Source: Deltaproteobacteria bacterium (lineage in GTDB: Bacteria; Bdellovibrionota_C; UBA2361; J135). Taken from it: 64,000 nt of DNA. The DNA lies in contig JACKAH010000006.1 of the NCBI GenBank assembly GCA_020635175.1, positions 1 to 64,000 on the forward strand. Direction: 5' to 3'. The position numbers and the translations under genes were made by a program. Positions 17,081 to 26,095 of this stretch are shown piece after piece. The notes under the pieces are model-generated. The model had not been told where the DNA came from. It searched no databases and saw only the letters and a program-made list of their open reading frames with translations. Every line of letters begins with the position of its first letter. Position 1 is the first letter of the stretch.

Positions 17081-18019
17081 ATGACACCAGACATAGCAAC
17101 ACTTACCTTTAGAGACCTTGAGTACATCATCGCTATCGATTACTGCAAAAGTTTTAGAATTGCTGCTCAGGAATGCGCTGTGAGCCAACCAGCTCTTAGT
17201 GCTCAAATAAAAAAAATTGAAGATGTTTTTGATATTCAGATTTTTGAGAGGACAAACAGAGAGGTAATAACCACCTCGCTTGGTAAAAATATCGTTAAAC
17301 AATGCCATATTATACTTGAGGAACTAGAGATGCTGGGAAGTGTTGCTCGAGGATCCGAATCCTTAATGAATGGAACTCTACGCCTTGGAATACTTGAGAC
17401 TCTCTCCCCATACCTGCTTGGTCGTTTAATGAGTCAAATCTCCAAAGCTTATCCGAATTTAAAGATCGTGCTGAGAGAATCTAAGAGAGATGAGATGCTT
17501 GAGGATCTTCGAGTTGGCAAATTGGAGGCTGTCATTTCAACACTTCCACTCCCTTCAAGTGCAAGTAATTTTTGCTTTCTCAAGCTATTTTTTGAAAGAT
17601 TTCGAATTGCATCATCAATAAAGAATGATCTTTCAAAACGAAAAGCAGTAAACGTATCTAAGATTGACCCTGATCGCTTAATTTTACTTGATCAAGAGTT
17701 CTCACTTACTGAACAAACTTGTGAAATACTAGATCATGAGATCTTAGCTTCAGCTACACCAACATTTACAACATCAATTGAAGCTGCCTATATGATGCTA
17801 AAAGGTAGTGATAAACATTTTGTAGTTCCTGAATTGGCTGCTCAGTGGAATAGAGAAATTAAAGGTGTAAGCTTGAAACCATTAAATAGCGATCACATAG
17901 GGAGAACAATTGGCCTTATCTGGAGGCCGAGGTATAAGTTTTCAGATTCACTTAGAGAGTTTGGACTAACTATCGGTAAAGCTGCATTAAAAACGTATCC
18001 ATTCCTTCGAAAACCTTGA
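17081..18019 (+). CDS. LysR-type regulator, OxyR-like, redox cysteines not conserved
   Basis: The protein has 312 residues: an N-terminal winged helix (TLTFRDLEYIIAIDYCKSFRIAAQECAVSQPALSAQIKKIE) and a LysR substrate domain with OxyR-like wording (GTLRLGILETLSPYLLGRL). Its position divergent from dps suggests control of dps. In OxyR the sensing pair sits at 199 and 208; the corresponding stretch here (LLDQEFSLTEQTCEIL) has Ser208 at the peroxidatic position and a lone Cys214. A peroxide sensor of the standard kind is therefore doubtful. The intergenic region holds AAGTTA/TAACTT inverted arms (17039-17044, 17069-17074), a possible operator. Confidence 0.8.
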   Translation: MTPDIATLTFRDLEYIIAIDYCKSFRIAAQECAVSQPALSAQIKKIEDVFDIQIFERTNREVITTSLGKNIVKQCHIILEELEMLGSVARGSESLMNGTLRLGILETLSPYLLGRLMSQISKAYPNLKIVLRESKRDEMLEDLRVGKLEAVISTLPLPSSASNFCFLKLFFERFRIASSIKNDLSKRKAVNVSKIDPDRLILLDQEFSLTEQTCEILDHEILASATPTFTTSIEAAYMMLKGSDKHFVVPELAAQWNREIKGVSLKPLNSDHIGRTIGLIWRPRYKFSDSLREFGLTIGKAALKTYPFLRKP

Positions 18020-18057
18020 TGTTTGTGATTTTACAACTTATCGAATATTCTTAATCA

Positions 18058-18525
18058 ATGAAAACTATTACATACCTTCTATTATCGTTCATCTTAGCAT
18101 CGTGCTCAGCTGTGAAACCGGTCACGCTCGATGTAGCATTGGTCGATCTTTATTTTTCTGACGTAAAATTACTAGAGACAACTTTAGTATCAACGATAAG
18201 AATAGATAACGAAACACCTAACTCAATTACATTTGATGGAGGCGTTCATAAAATCTACATTAATGACCTTTATGTGGGTAAAGCGCTTGATGATCAAACA
18301 ATAGAAGTGCCGAGACTATCCTCTACTAAGCAGCAGATTAAAATTGAAATCAGCAATCTTACATTTTTTACCAAATTACAACGAATGATTCAGTCTAAAG
18401 ACTTTAGATATAGAATTGATAGTACATTTTTTGTTGATGGAACCTATGGCATACGCAAGGTAACAGCATCAAAAGAAGGTAGATTCTCATTAACCCCGGG
18501 ACAAAATTTTGCGAGTAGTTTGTAA
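18058..18525 (+). CDS. LEA14/WHy-like lipoprotein
   Basis: A lipoprotein signal peptide with lipobox LASC (Cys16) precedes a single beta-rich domain of about 130 residues. Segments such as TTLVSTIRIDNETPNSITFDG and KIYINDLYVGKAL fit LEA_2/WHy proteins, a fold found in desiccation-related and periplasmic proteins. It lies 38 bases after the OxyR-like gene and 2 bases before the CoA-binding gene, so it may be co-expressed with them. Membrane attachment is expected; the function is not known. Confidence 0.7.
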   Translation: MKTITYLLLSFILASCSAVKPVTLDVALVDLYFSDVKLLETTLVSTIRIDNETPNSITFDGGVHKIYINDLYVGKALDDQTIEVPRLSSTKQQIKIEISNLTFFTKLQRMIQSKDFRYRIDSTFFVDGTYGIRKVTASKEGRFSLTPGQNFASSL

Positions 18526-18527
18526 TT

Positions 18528-18899
18528 ATGAGCCAAAATGTTGCAATAATTGGAGCGTCAGACAAACCTGATAGATACTCAAATAAAGCACTTAAGATGC
18601 TACTTGAGTATTCGCATAATCCACTACCTATTCACCCAAAACTAAAGGAGATTGAAGGAATTTCAGTTTTTAACTCCTTAAAAGAAGCTTCAAATTCTCA
18701 AAAAATAGATACTGTTACAATGTACGTTGGTAAGGCTAAATCTGACCTAATGACAGGGGAACTCTTAGAGCTTCCTCCATGCAGAGTGATCTTCAATCCA
18801 GGATCGGAAAACCCATCTTTACAAGAAGCCCTTAAAAACAAGGGATTTAATGTAGTTGAAGCCTGCACTTTAGTTCTACTTCGAACAGATCAATTTTAG
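18528..18899 (+). CDS. CoA-binding (Rossmann) domain protein, YccU-like
   Basis: This 123-residue single-domain protein begins NVAIIGASDKPDRYSNKAL, the nucleotide-binding loop of the CoA-binding family related to succinyl-CoA synthetase alpha. It continues PIHPKLKEIEGISVFNSLKE and ends with EACTLVLLRT, matching the length and order of small YccU/YneT-type proteins. These bind CoA but have no proven reaction. It is separated by only 2 bases from the lipoprotein gene. Confidence 0.88.
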   Translation: MSQNVAIIGASDKPDRYSNKALKMLLEYSHNPLPIHPKLKEIEGISVFNSLKEASNSQKIDTVTMYVGKAKSDLMTGELLELPPCRVIFNPGSENPSLQEALKNKGFNVVEACTLVLLRTDQF

Positions 18900-18938
18900 T
18901 CATATTGATTAGGGGTAGAATTTACCTATAATTTCAAT

Positions 18939-19931
18939 ATGGTCACCCCTATAGATGATGATATGCATGCTGCTGATGGTCCGTCCGAACCGGGGCCTAC
19001 TATGCCTGCTACTGAACGCTTACCTACCTCAGGTGCTCGTTTCTCACACGAAGAACTCGAAGGCGTATTGAGCACCCTGCCTAGAACATCAATACCTTTT
19101 AGATGCGCTTTCATGCCCAACGTTGATTCAACTATGAATATGCCTGCTGACTTCAAAGATACAGGACATGTACTTAAACCCGGGGATACTTTTGTTAGCA
19201 ACCAAAAATCTGGAACTGGTGTTCGAGGTGCTTGGTTTACTGGTGAACATGACCTTGCTATGACAGTTGTACTTGAAGATACTGATGATCCACTTAAAAG
19301 AGCTTACGTTGAAACAATTGGGGGACTCGCCCCTCTTTTTGCATTAAGAGATCTGGTTGGTGAAGTAATGCCACCAATTAAGTTTAAATGGCCAAACGAT
19401 CTTTATGAGCCAACTGGAGCTCACAAGATCTGTGGCGTAATGGGCGTTGGCCAACTTGATACAGAAAGACGAGCAGCTTTGGAAGAAAAGGGCTTCCGTT
19501 TAGTTGAAGGACATCTGTTGCTTGGGATTGGTCTAAATTTAGGAACAGAAGTAGATCGTCAAGAGATAGATAGAGGTCAGCCAACTTCTGTTCAAACTTT
19601 AACTAAAACAGATCCCTCAGATACGGGGATTTTACTATCAAGAGAAAGAGTAATTGCTTACACGCTCTATCACCTGGACCGTCTCTTAGCGATTGCCGAA
19701 AGCGATCCTGCAGAGCTCGCAAGCAATATCGAAGATAACCTTTGGCTAGATCCGTCTGAAGGCGCTTTAGGCAGAGGAATTCTTACAACAAACAGTGGCG
19801 GCGCTCCTGCAAGCGCTCATCTAAAGTCTGTTACTCCGGAAGGCTTCTTAGTGGCAGTAGGAATCAATAAGGTTTTCTACCCCTTTTCAGAGGTAAGACG
19901 CTTTTGTCCTGCACGCGCAGTTGAAATATAG
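18939..19931 (+). CDS. biotin--protein ligase catalytic-domain protein (BirA-like, no HTH)
   Basis: After about 50 low-complexity residues, the protein shows the BPL/LplA/LipB fold: VDSTMNM (62-68), the biotin/AMP loop SGTGVRGAW (91-99), KWPNDL (150-155), KICG with Lys163, and GIGLNL (196-201), then a C-terminal small domain. It would attach biotin to carboxylase carrier domains. It lacks the N-terminal helix-turn-helix of the BirA repressor type. The loop usually reads GRGRxG; here it is GTGVRG, which could change affinity for biotinyl-AMP or substrate choice. A separate BPL_N domain gene lies convergently at 20141. It follows the CoA-binding gene by 39 bases. Confidence 0.85.
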   Translation: MVTPIDDDMHAADGPSEPGPTMPATERLPTSGARFSHEELEGVLSTLPRTSIPFRCAFMPNVDSTMNMPADFKDTGHVLKPGDTFVSNQKSGTGVRGAWFTGEHDLAMTVVLEDTDDPLKRAYVETIGGLAPLFALRDLVGEVMPPIKFKWPNDLYEPTGAHKICGVMGVGQLDTERRAALEEKGFRLVEGHLLLGIGLNLGTEVDRQEIDRGQPTSVQTLTKTDPSDTGILLSRERVIAYTLYHLDRLLAIAESDPAELASNIEDNLWLDPSEGALGRGILTTNSGGAPASAHLKSVTPEGFLVAVGINKVFYPFSEVRRFCPARAVEI

Positions 19932-20140
19932 TCAGCCTAATCATTTCAAAACAATAGGATGCTATTGTAACTTTTTCGTGAAGTTGCACGTAATGCTATA
20001 CGTGAGATAACATCAAACACCTGTCTTATTTAATCACCTCTACCATCACCGCGGTCAGATGACTGTTTATTTGAGGCTGTTGAATGCTCCTGTGCCATCG
20101 GTCTATGGACCAAGCGCAGATGATAATCCTTTTGCATAGA

Positions 20141-20887
20141 TTATTGGATTGGGAGATCTATCTCTTGAAGGTATCTTTTGAGATAGATCTCCCGCGAATC
20201 ATCTTTAGTCGAAAGTTCTAAAACAACCTCTTGCTTATCGATTCCCTTTTCTCTAATTAGCTCGAGACTAAATTCTGGGTGCACCCCACTAAGTAGTACT
20301 TTACCTTTCCCAACGCTGCATAAAACTGCCGCAGCTGGATTTCCATTTATATCCTGAAATCTAGCGACTACTTTTACATTTGAAAATTTTTCTGGTTGCT
20401 CAAAGTAGCACCCGCCACTGTAATAAATGCAATAAACGCTTGCATCATTAACAAATGAAACTTGCGCAGCACGACCATCTTTAGGCCATTTATAATCGTA
20501 TGTGCCAAGTCCGTAAGCAGGACCTATTGTTTTGCCAGGGAAAAACTTCAATTCTCGCTCTCCCAATACCTCCAGCTCGTGACCCTTTTCAAACTCAACA
20601 TATCCCGACCCAAAGTACGCACCTGCGCAAAATCCCAAATACTTTCCACCACTTTCAACATAGGATTTTATCTTAGCTGTGCCGGACCCATTTAGTTTCT
20701 GACAATATGGTAGATCAGCGCCACCAGGCATTACAAAAAGTAGCGCATCCTCATGCCAATCCTTATGCAAAACTTCAGACGCTCCAATATGAGCAACCTC
20801 AAAATTCAAGCTCCTAAATGATCTGGTAGCTGCCTCTAAGGAACGTTCACCTACGCCGAGGTCGTTGTAAATATAGACTCGCTTCAT
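20141..20887 (-). CDS. BPL_N (biotin ligase N-terminal, GATase1-like) domain protein
   Basis: This 248-residue protein matches the domain fused to the N-terminus of fungal-type biotin ligases: IYNDLGVGERSL near the start, FVMPGGADLPYCQKLNG, the nucleophile-elbow-like GFCAGAYFGS, and GVHPEFS. The class-I glutamine amidotransferase-like fold carries a Cys at the elbow, but no catalytic activity is proven for this domain. Its start overlaps prfC by 4 bases (ATGA), so it is coupled to prfC. A biotin ligase catalytic gene faces it 209 bp away, giving a split version of the eukaryotic fusion. Confidence 0.85.
   Translation of the reverse strand: MKRVYIYNDLGVGERSLEAATRSFRSLNFEVAHIGASEVLHKDWHEDALLFVMPGGADLPYCQKLNGSGTAKIKSYVESGGKYLGFCAGAYFGSGYVEFEKGHELEVLGERELKFFPGKTIGPAYGLGTYDYKWPKDGRAAQVSFVNDASVYCIYYSGGCYFEQPEKFSNVKVVARFQDINGNPAAAVLCSVGKGKVLLSGVHPEFSLELIREKGIDKQEVVLELSTKDDSREIYLKRYLQEIDLPIQ
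20151..20193 (-). repeat. perfect 14-bp hairpin in the 3' end of the BPL_N gene
   Basis: The arms 20151-20164 and 20180-20193 are perfect inverted repeats (GGGAGATCTATCTC and complement) around a 15-base loop. They lie within the last 18 codons of the BPL_N gene. No T run follows in the leftward direction. A 3' mRNA-stabilising or terminating structure is possible. Confidence 0.55.
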
Positions 20888-22482
20888 TGTAAGAAATCTA
20901 CTAGTTCGTATCCCTCATTCTGCCTTAGAGCAAATTCACGCTCCCAATTCTGAGAGTACAATAAAATTGGCCTACCCTTTAGATCTTCTGCTAAAAGAGT
21001 ACTTGAAGGGGGATTAAACTTATCAGGATCACCGATAAGCCAAGCTCCACCGTTGTATGGCAAAAGATCTAGAGCTGTCTTAACGTTGTATTCGCTCTCT
21101 AATCGATGCTGCATCACTTCAAATTGAAGTTTACCAACTGCGGCTATCAAGTTTTCTGTAGCGACAGATCCACGTCTTCGTAAAACTAAAACTGCACCCT
21201 CAGCTCCCAGCTGCTCAACTCCTTTATCAAATGACTTCTTCTTGTTGATATCCTTAGGTCTTACCTGCGCAACCACTTCAGGAGAAAATTGCGGCATAGG
21301 CTTAAACGAAAAGCCTCCATTTGTAGAAACCGTATCCCCTATTTTAAAAAGGCCTGGGTTTACAACACCAATAATATCTCCTGGAAAAGCCTGATCTACA
21401 GTTGTTCGTTCGCCGCCAAACATACTATGTGAACGAGATAACCTAACATCTTTCTTAGAATTCGGATGTCTTACACTTAGATCTCTTTCAAAGAAACCAG
21501 AATTGACTCTCAAAAAAGCCATACTGTCGCGGTGCTTAGGGTCCATGTTTGCTTGTATTTTAAAAACATAGGCACTAAACGGATCATTAACTGGATCTAC
21601 TAAGATCTCATCTCCGTTATCCAAATTTGCTGGTCTAGGACCAGGAGCAGGAGCAAATTTCGCAAAGTCATCAAAGAAAGGCTCAATTCCAAAATTTGTC
21701 ATAGCGGAGCCAAAGAAAACGGGGGTTATCTCACACGCTAAGAAACTCTCTCTACTAAAGGGGTTTCCTGCAACTTCTAAGAGTTCAAGTTCGTCTGTTA
21801 ATGTATTTTTCTGCTCTTCAGTTATTAACTTACTTGCTAGAGCTTCCTCAACACTACAGGTCTTTGCAACTGCTCGTTGTGCACCACCACTTTCAGATTT
21901 TTCAAATATTGTTATTTGGTGACTCTCACAATTTGCTACACCGATAAATTGCTTACCCGAACCTATGGGCCAATTTATTGGACTAGCATTAATTCCAAGC
22001 ACCTCTTCTAATTCTGATAGCAGATCAAAGATATCTTTCGCGGGTAAATCCATCTTATTAACAAAAGTTAAAATAGGAATTCCCCTTAATCGACAAACCT
22101 TAAAGAGTTTTTCAGTCTGGGTTTCAACACCTTTAGAGGCATCTATCACCATGACCGCACAATCAGCAGCAGTTAGGGTTCGATATGTATCCTCCGAAAA
22201 GTCTTGGTGACCTGGAGTATCAAGCACATTGATAACAACATCCTTATAATGAAACTGCATAGCTGATGCAGAGATAGAGATACCCCTTTCCTGCTCCAAT
22301 GCTAACCAATCCGAGCTTGCAGCTTTTTGAGACTTTCTTCTTCCGACAATTCCAGCCGTACGGACCATTCCAGCATAGAGGAGTAGCTTTTCAGTTAATG
22401 TTGTCTTACCAGCATCTGGGTGGCTGATGATTGCAAATGTCCGTCTAGACTGAGCCTGAGATTTAATAATTGATTTCTCCAT
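20884..22482 (-). CDS. prfC: peptide chain release factor 3
   Basis: This 532-residue translation GTPase has G1 SHPDAGKTTLTEKLL, the switch region SSDWLALEQERGISI, G3 DTPGHQDFSED and G4 NKMDL, followed by the RF3-specific C-terminal domains (QFEVMQHRLESEYNVK). The length and motif order fit RF3 rather than EF-G. It recycles RF1/RF2 from the ribosome. The BPL_N gene overlaps its stop by 4 bases, so the two share a transcript. Confidence 0.96.
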   Translation of the reverse strand: MEKSIIKSQAQSRRTFAIISHPDAGKTTLTEKLLLYAGMVRTAGIVGRRKSQKAASSDWLALEQERGISISASAMQFHYKDVVINVLDTPGHQDFSEDTYRTLTAADCAVMVIDASKGVETQTEKLFKVCRLRGIPILTFVNKMDLPAKDIFDLLSELEEVLGINASPINWPIGSGKQFIGVANCESHQITIFEKSESGGAQRAVAKTCSVEEALASKLITEEQKNTLTDELELLEVAGNPFSRESFLACEITPVFFGSAMTNFGIEPFFDDFAKFAPAPGPRPANLDNGDEILVDPVNDPFSAYVFKIQANMDPKHRDSMAFLRVNSGFFERDLSVRHPNSKKDVRLSRSHSMFGGERTTVDQAFPGDIIGVVNPGLFKIGDTVSTNGGFSFKPMPQFSPEVVAQVRPKDINKKKSFDKGVEQLGAEGAVLVLRRRGSVATENLIAAVGKLQFEVMQHRLESEYNVKTALDLLPYNGGAWLIGDPDKFNPPSSTLLAEDLKGRPILLYSQNWEREFALRQNEGYELVDFLQ

Positions 22483-22525
22483 ATCGCTGGAGAAGATAAC
22501 GCATGTTTCAAAGCATATAAAGAGC

Positions 22526-22981
22526 TTATAAGAATTTCTCTGTTAGAACCTGCTCTCTATAGTCAAATATCGCATTTACCTGATTTCTGACGAAAAGAGA
22601 ATTCAACAGGTCTCCAAGAGGCCCAAAAGGTACGACATAATGGATAATGTCTTCCATTAAGACTCCTGAGTCAGTTTGATGAAAAATATGTTCGTGATGC
22701 CACATACTATAAGGCCCTACTCGCTGCTCATCCACGAAATATTGCTTCTCCTTAATATGCGTTATCTCAGAAACCCATGTTTGAGGAATGGAGAGTATAG
22801 GGTGCACCCTGTACTCTATAATCAATCCTTCGTACATCTTCTCAGGCACTTCAGAGATAATCTTAAAGTTGAGTTTCTTTGGAGTTATCTCAGCAAGATT
22901 TTTTGGGTTGGAGAAAAATTCCCAGGCTTGATCAATTGAAATTGGAACAGATTGTTTTCGATGAATTCTGTGAACGCTCAT
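22526..22981 (-). CDS. SRPBCC (START-like) family protein
   Basis: The protein has 151 residues with the ligand-binding-cage pattern: SVPISIDQAWEFFSNPKNLAEITP at the N-terminus, then GPYSMWHHEHIFHQTDSGVLMEDIIHYVVPFGPLG. Proteins of this subgroup often lie next to photolyases, and here the start codon overlaps the end of phrB by 4 bases. The family binds hydrophobic ligands; the ligand is unknown and a direct role in photoreactivation is only suggested by context. Confidence 0.85.
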   Translation of the reverse strand: MSVHRIHRKQSVPISIDQAWEFFSNPKNLAEITPKKLNFKIISEVPEKMYEGLIIEYRVHPILSIPQTWVSEITHIKEKQYFVDEQRVGPYSMWHHEHIFHQTDSGVLMEDIIHYVVPFGPLGDLLNSLFVRNQVNAIFDYREQVLTEKFL

Positions 22982-24357
22982 GCTGCCTCCAATGCGTCAG
23001 CAAAAAGCGCCTCAGTTTTACTTTTTGCTTCTCTATGATCTAAACAGGGAGCTGGGTATCCAAAGAGAGCTTGCTTGCGTTCCGGATCGTGAATCTCTGC
23101 AAGGCTTGCATTCTTTAATTCAGGGATCCATTTTCGAATATACTCAGCTTCAGAGTCAAATTTCTTTTGCTGTAACCAAGGATTAAAAATCCTAAAGTAA
23201 GGTTGAGCATCGCAGCCTGTAGAGGAAGCCCACTGCCAACTTCCATTATTCACAGCCGGATCATAGTCTATTAAATTTTGAGCGAAATAACGCTCACCCC
23301 AACGCCAATTAATATGCAGGTCTTTTGTTAAAAAAGAAGCGACTATCATTCTTACACGATTATGCATGTAACCTGTCTGATTCAATTCCCGCATTCCGGC
23401 ATCAACAATTGGAAATCCTGTTTCTCCTTTTGCCCAAGTCCAAAACTTGCCTTGATCGTTCTCCCACTTAACTGAGTCATACTTACGATTAAAATTTCCC
23501 TTAAAGACGCGCGGAAAGTGATGTCCAATATGCGTAAAGAAATCCCTCCAATAAAGCTCTTTGATAAACTGATGCTCCTGCCCAAAGATCTCTACTGCCT
23601 TATGATACACCTCTCTAATCGAGACAGTGCCAAATTTGTGATGAGCCGATAAACCAGAGGTATAACCTTTAGCAGGAAAATCTCTCTCGTCTTTGTATTG
23701 TTCTAATTTTGATAGGTTATTTAGAATTTTCTTAGCTTCAGATCTGCCTCCCCTAAGAAAAATCTGATCTAGCTCAGGGTTCTTAAGTTGTAGCGAATCT
23801 AACGAAACAGAACTTTCAATTTTTTTTGTGTGATAATTTATACTCGCTGCTCTTTGTGGTTCAGGCACTTCGAGTTTAGAAGCCCTCTTATAAAATGGTG
23901 TGTAAACAGTATACGGGGTCCCATCATCTTTTAAAACTGCGCCCGGCGCAGTTAATAATGCGTCATCATAACTTTCATATCTGATTGATTGCTCGACACA
24001 TAAGGATTCAATTGCTCGATCTCGCTTTACAGAAAATGGAGTATAGTCTTTGTTGTGAAAAACTGCTTCTATCTTTAGATTACTGATCAGATTAGAAATT
24101 ACCTGCTCCGCCTCACCATGAAAAAAGTAGAGTTTTCCACCTTTCTGATCAATTTCAGCAGATAACTCCTCAAGGGAATTGAGCATGAACTCTAGTGCAA
24201 ACTTACTTTTATATTTGTGATCCCCAATCTGGCGCGGATCAAAAATAAAACAACAGACCAACTCGTCCGATGAGCCTGCTGCATATCTTAAGGCGGTATT
24301 GTCCTGAATTCTAAGATCGCGCCTAAAGATAAATAGCGACCTACGATTTTTCTGCAT
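22978..24357 (-). CDS. phrB: deoxyribodipyrimidine (CPD class I) photolyase
   Basis: The 459-residue protein has the N-terminal photolyase domain (LFIFRRDLRIQDNTALRYA) and the FAD-binding helical domain: ELYWRDFFTHI, GETGFPIVDAGMRELNQTGYMHNRVRM, and NNGSWQWASSTGCDAQPYFRIFNP. The last motif includes the conserved residues around the flavin and the CPD pocket. It repairs cyclobutane pyrimidine dimers with light. It is coupled to the SRPBCC gene and preceded by an XRE regulator 9 bases upstream. Confidence 0.95.
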   Translation of the reverse strand: MQKNRRSLFIFRRDLRIQDNTALRYAAGSSDELVCCFIFDPRQIGDHKYKSKFALEFMLNSLEELSAEIDQKGGKLYFFHGEAEQVISNLISNLKIEAVFHNKDYTPFSVKRDRAIESLCVEQSIRYESYDDALLTAPGAVLKDDGTPYTVYTPFYKRASKLEVPEPQRAASINYHTKKIESSVSLDSLQLKNPELDQIFLRGGRSEAKKILNNLSKLEQYKDERDFPAKGYTSGLSAHHKFGTVSIREVYHKAVEIFGQEHQFIKELYWRDFFTHIGHHFPRVFKGNFNRKYDSVKWENDQGKFWTWAKGETGFPIVDAGMRELNQTGYMHNRVRMIVASFLTKDLHINWRWGERYFAQNLIDYDPAVNNGSWQWASSTGCDAQPYFRIFNPWLQQKKFDSEAEYIRKWIPELKNASLAEIHDPERKQALFGYPAPCLDHREAKSKTEALFADALEAA

Positions 24358-24366
24358 GTAAGATGT

Positions 24367-24606
24367 CTAAGGTATCAAAGTTCTAATATCTACCTTAAGT
24401 GCAGAAGCTATTCTTAACAAGCTGCCGACTGTAATATTCTGCTTTCCCTGTTCAATCGAACTCATGTAAGCTCGATCTAAATTTGAAAGCTCAGCCAATC
24501 GCTTCTGATTCATATTACGCTCGTTGCGAATAGTTCTAATACGGGAACCCACCACCTTTAATACATCAGGTAGCACGTGCTGTGTCTCTTGTGTATTGCT
24601 TTCCAT
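24367..24606 (-). CDS. XRE-family helix-turn-helix regulator
   Basis: The protein has 79 residues: a short acidic tail, then one HTH_3 domain (GSRIRTIRNERNMNQKRLAELSNLDRAYMSSIEQGKQNITVGSLLRIASAL). It has no sensor domain. It ends 9 bases before phrB on the same strand, so a regulator-first operon with photolyase and SRPBCC is likely; autoregulation from the 246-bp upstream gap is plausible. Confidence 0.88.
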   Translation of the reverse strand: MESNTQETQHVLPDVLKVVGSRIRTIRNERNMNQKRLAELSNLDRAYMSSIEQGKQNITVGSLLRIASALKVDIRTLIP

Positions 24607-24852
24607 ATATTATTTCTCTAAAAATCTTTTCAATTACTACTTCGCTACAACTGAGAAATTGGTTTCTTAATATATTCAAAAAAGTAAAAAAATCGTCCCG
24701 TAGTTGAATTTAGTAGCAACAAGAAGAATATATCATGTAAAAACAATCAGTTGGCCAAAGTGACAGTTTTCCTATAATCTAAATCTATTCGTATATTCAC
24801 AAACTTAAATCTGCTCTATATTGAGCTGCTAACTAGCTATTTGTAATTAATA

Positions 24853-26088
24853 ATGAAAATCGGAATTCTCTCAAACAACCCAAAGTTATATAGCACTAGA
24901 CGATTAAAGGATGCGGCACGCGCGCGCGGTCATACAGTGCGAATCTTTTCTACTTCCAAGTTTGCCTTAGATATTCAATCTGGAAAGCCTGATCTATTGT
25001 ATCGGGGAAAACCTGTGGCGAAAGTTGATGCTATTATTCCTCGAGTAGCTTCATCACAGAATTTCTTTGGAACATCTGTTATCAGGCAGTTTGAACAAAT
25101 GGGAGTCTATTGTTTAAACGCCTCGTTTGCAGTTTCTGTTTCAAGAGACAAATTACGCTCAATGCAAATTTTAAGTAGGCACCAGATTGGAATTCCACAC
25201 AGTGCCTTTGTTTTTGATAATAGTGATATACCATCAGCCCTAGATCGAGTTGGTGGTGCACCTGTAGTGATAAAGCTGCTACGTGGCTCTCAAGGGTCAG
25301 GCGTACTCTTAGCTGAGAAGAAATCTGTTGCTATGTCGATAATCGAAGCTCTGCAGTTAGCAGGACACAACGTATTAATCCAACACTTTGTGGCTGAGAG
25401 CAAAGGAACAGACATAAGAGCCTTTGTTGTTGGCGATCGTGTTGTAGCTGCAATGCGCAGAACTGCACAAGAGGGCGAGTTCAGAAGTAACGTTCATCTT
25501 GGCGGTGCAACAGAAGCTATCGAACTGGCGCCTGAATATGAACGTGTTGCTTTATTGGCAGCCCATATAATGGGACTTAGAGTCGCTGGTGTTGATCTAC
25601 TAGAAACAAGCTCAGGTCCTCAGGTGCTTGAGATTAACTCTTCTCCGGGACTTGAAGGAATTGAAAGCGCAACCCACCTTGATATCGCTACGTGCATTAT
25701 TGAATACGTTGAAGAGCAAATGCAGTTTCCAGATCTCGATATTCGTGAGCGATTATCATTAAGCAAGGGATATAGTATCGTTGAAATCCCTGTAGGAAAT
25801 AAATCTGCACTTGCAAACAAAACGATTGAAGAAGCAAGCATCTTGGAACAAGAGATTCAAGTTTTAAATATTCAAAGAAAAGGGATAACAATCCCAACTC
25901 CAAGACCAATTGAAACTATTTATCCCGGAGATACATTGCTCTGCTTTGGCAAGCAATTAGCTTTAAAAACACTGCTTCCAGCTAAGAGATCAAACCGAAA
26001 GAAACCGAAAGCTTTAGATGACGAAACGATTCAGGCTGCCAAAGAAGCTCAATCGGAATCGTCAAGTCCTAACGAATCGATAACGTAG
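24853..26088 (+). CDS. RimK-like ATP-grasp ligase with C-terminal RCK_C/TrkA_C domain
   Basis: The first 290 residues match the RimK alpha-L-glutamate ligase group: GILSNNPKLYSTRRLKDAARARGH, SRDKLRSMQILSRHQIGIP, IKLLRGSQGSGVLLAE, DIRAFVVGDRVVAAMRR and the metal/ATP segment VLEINSSPGLEGIE. A second domain (about 305-380: YSIVEIPVGNKSALANKTIEEAS, IYPGDTLLCFG) resembles TrkA_C, followed by a basic/Ser-rich tail. RimK proteins add glutamate (or similar) to protein C-termini or small molecules. It ends 7 bases before the DUF1704 gene, which suggests a joint modification system. Confidence 0.88.
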   Translation: MKIGILSNNPKLYSTRRLKDAARARGHTVRIFSTSKFALDIQSGKPDLLYRGKPVAKVDAIIPRVASSQNFFGTSVIRQFEQMGVYCLNASFAVSVSRDKLRSMQILSRHQIGIPHSAFVFDNSDIPSALDRVGGAPVVIKLLRGSQGSGVLLAEKKSVAMSIIEALQLAGHNVLIQHFVAESKGTDIRAFVVGDRVVAAMRRTAQEGEFRSNVHLGGATEAIELAPEYERVALLAAHIMGLRVAGVDLLETSSGPQVLEINSSPGLEGIESATHLDIATCIIEYVEEQMQFPDLDIRERLSLSKGYSIVEIPVGNKSALANKTIEEASILEQEIQVLNIQRKGITIPTPRPIETIYPGDTLLCFGKQLALKTLLPAKRSNRKKPKALDDETIQAAKEAQSESSSPNESIT

Positions 26089-26095
26089 GTGCTTA

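Noticed and set aside
19932..20140. Small RNA or riboswitch between the biotin ligase and BPL_N genes
   Set aside because: No conserved aptamer-like core or promoter/terminator pair could be supported; the only strong hairpin lies within the BPL_N coding end.
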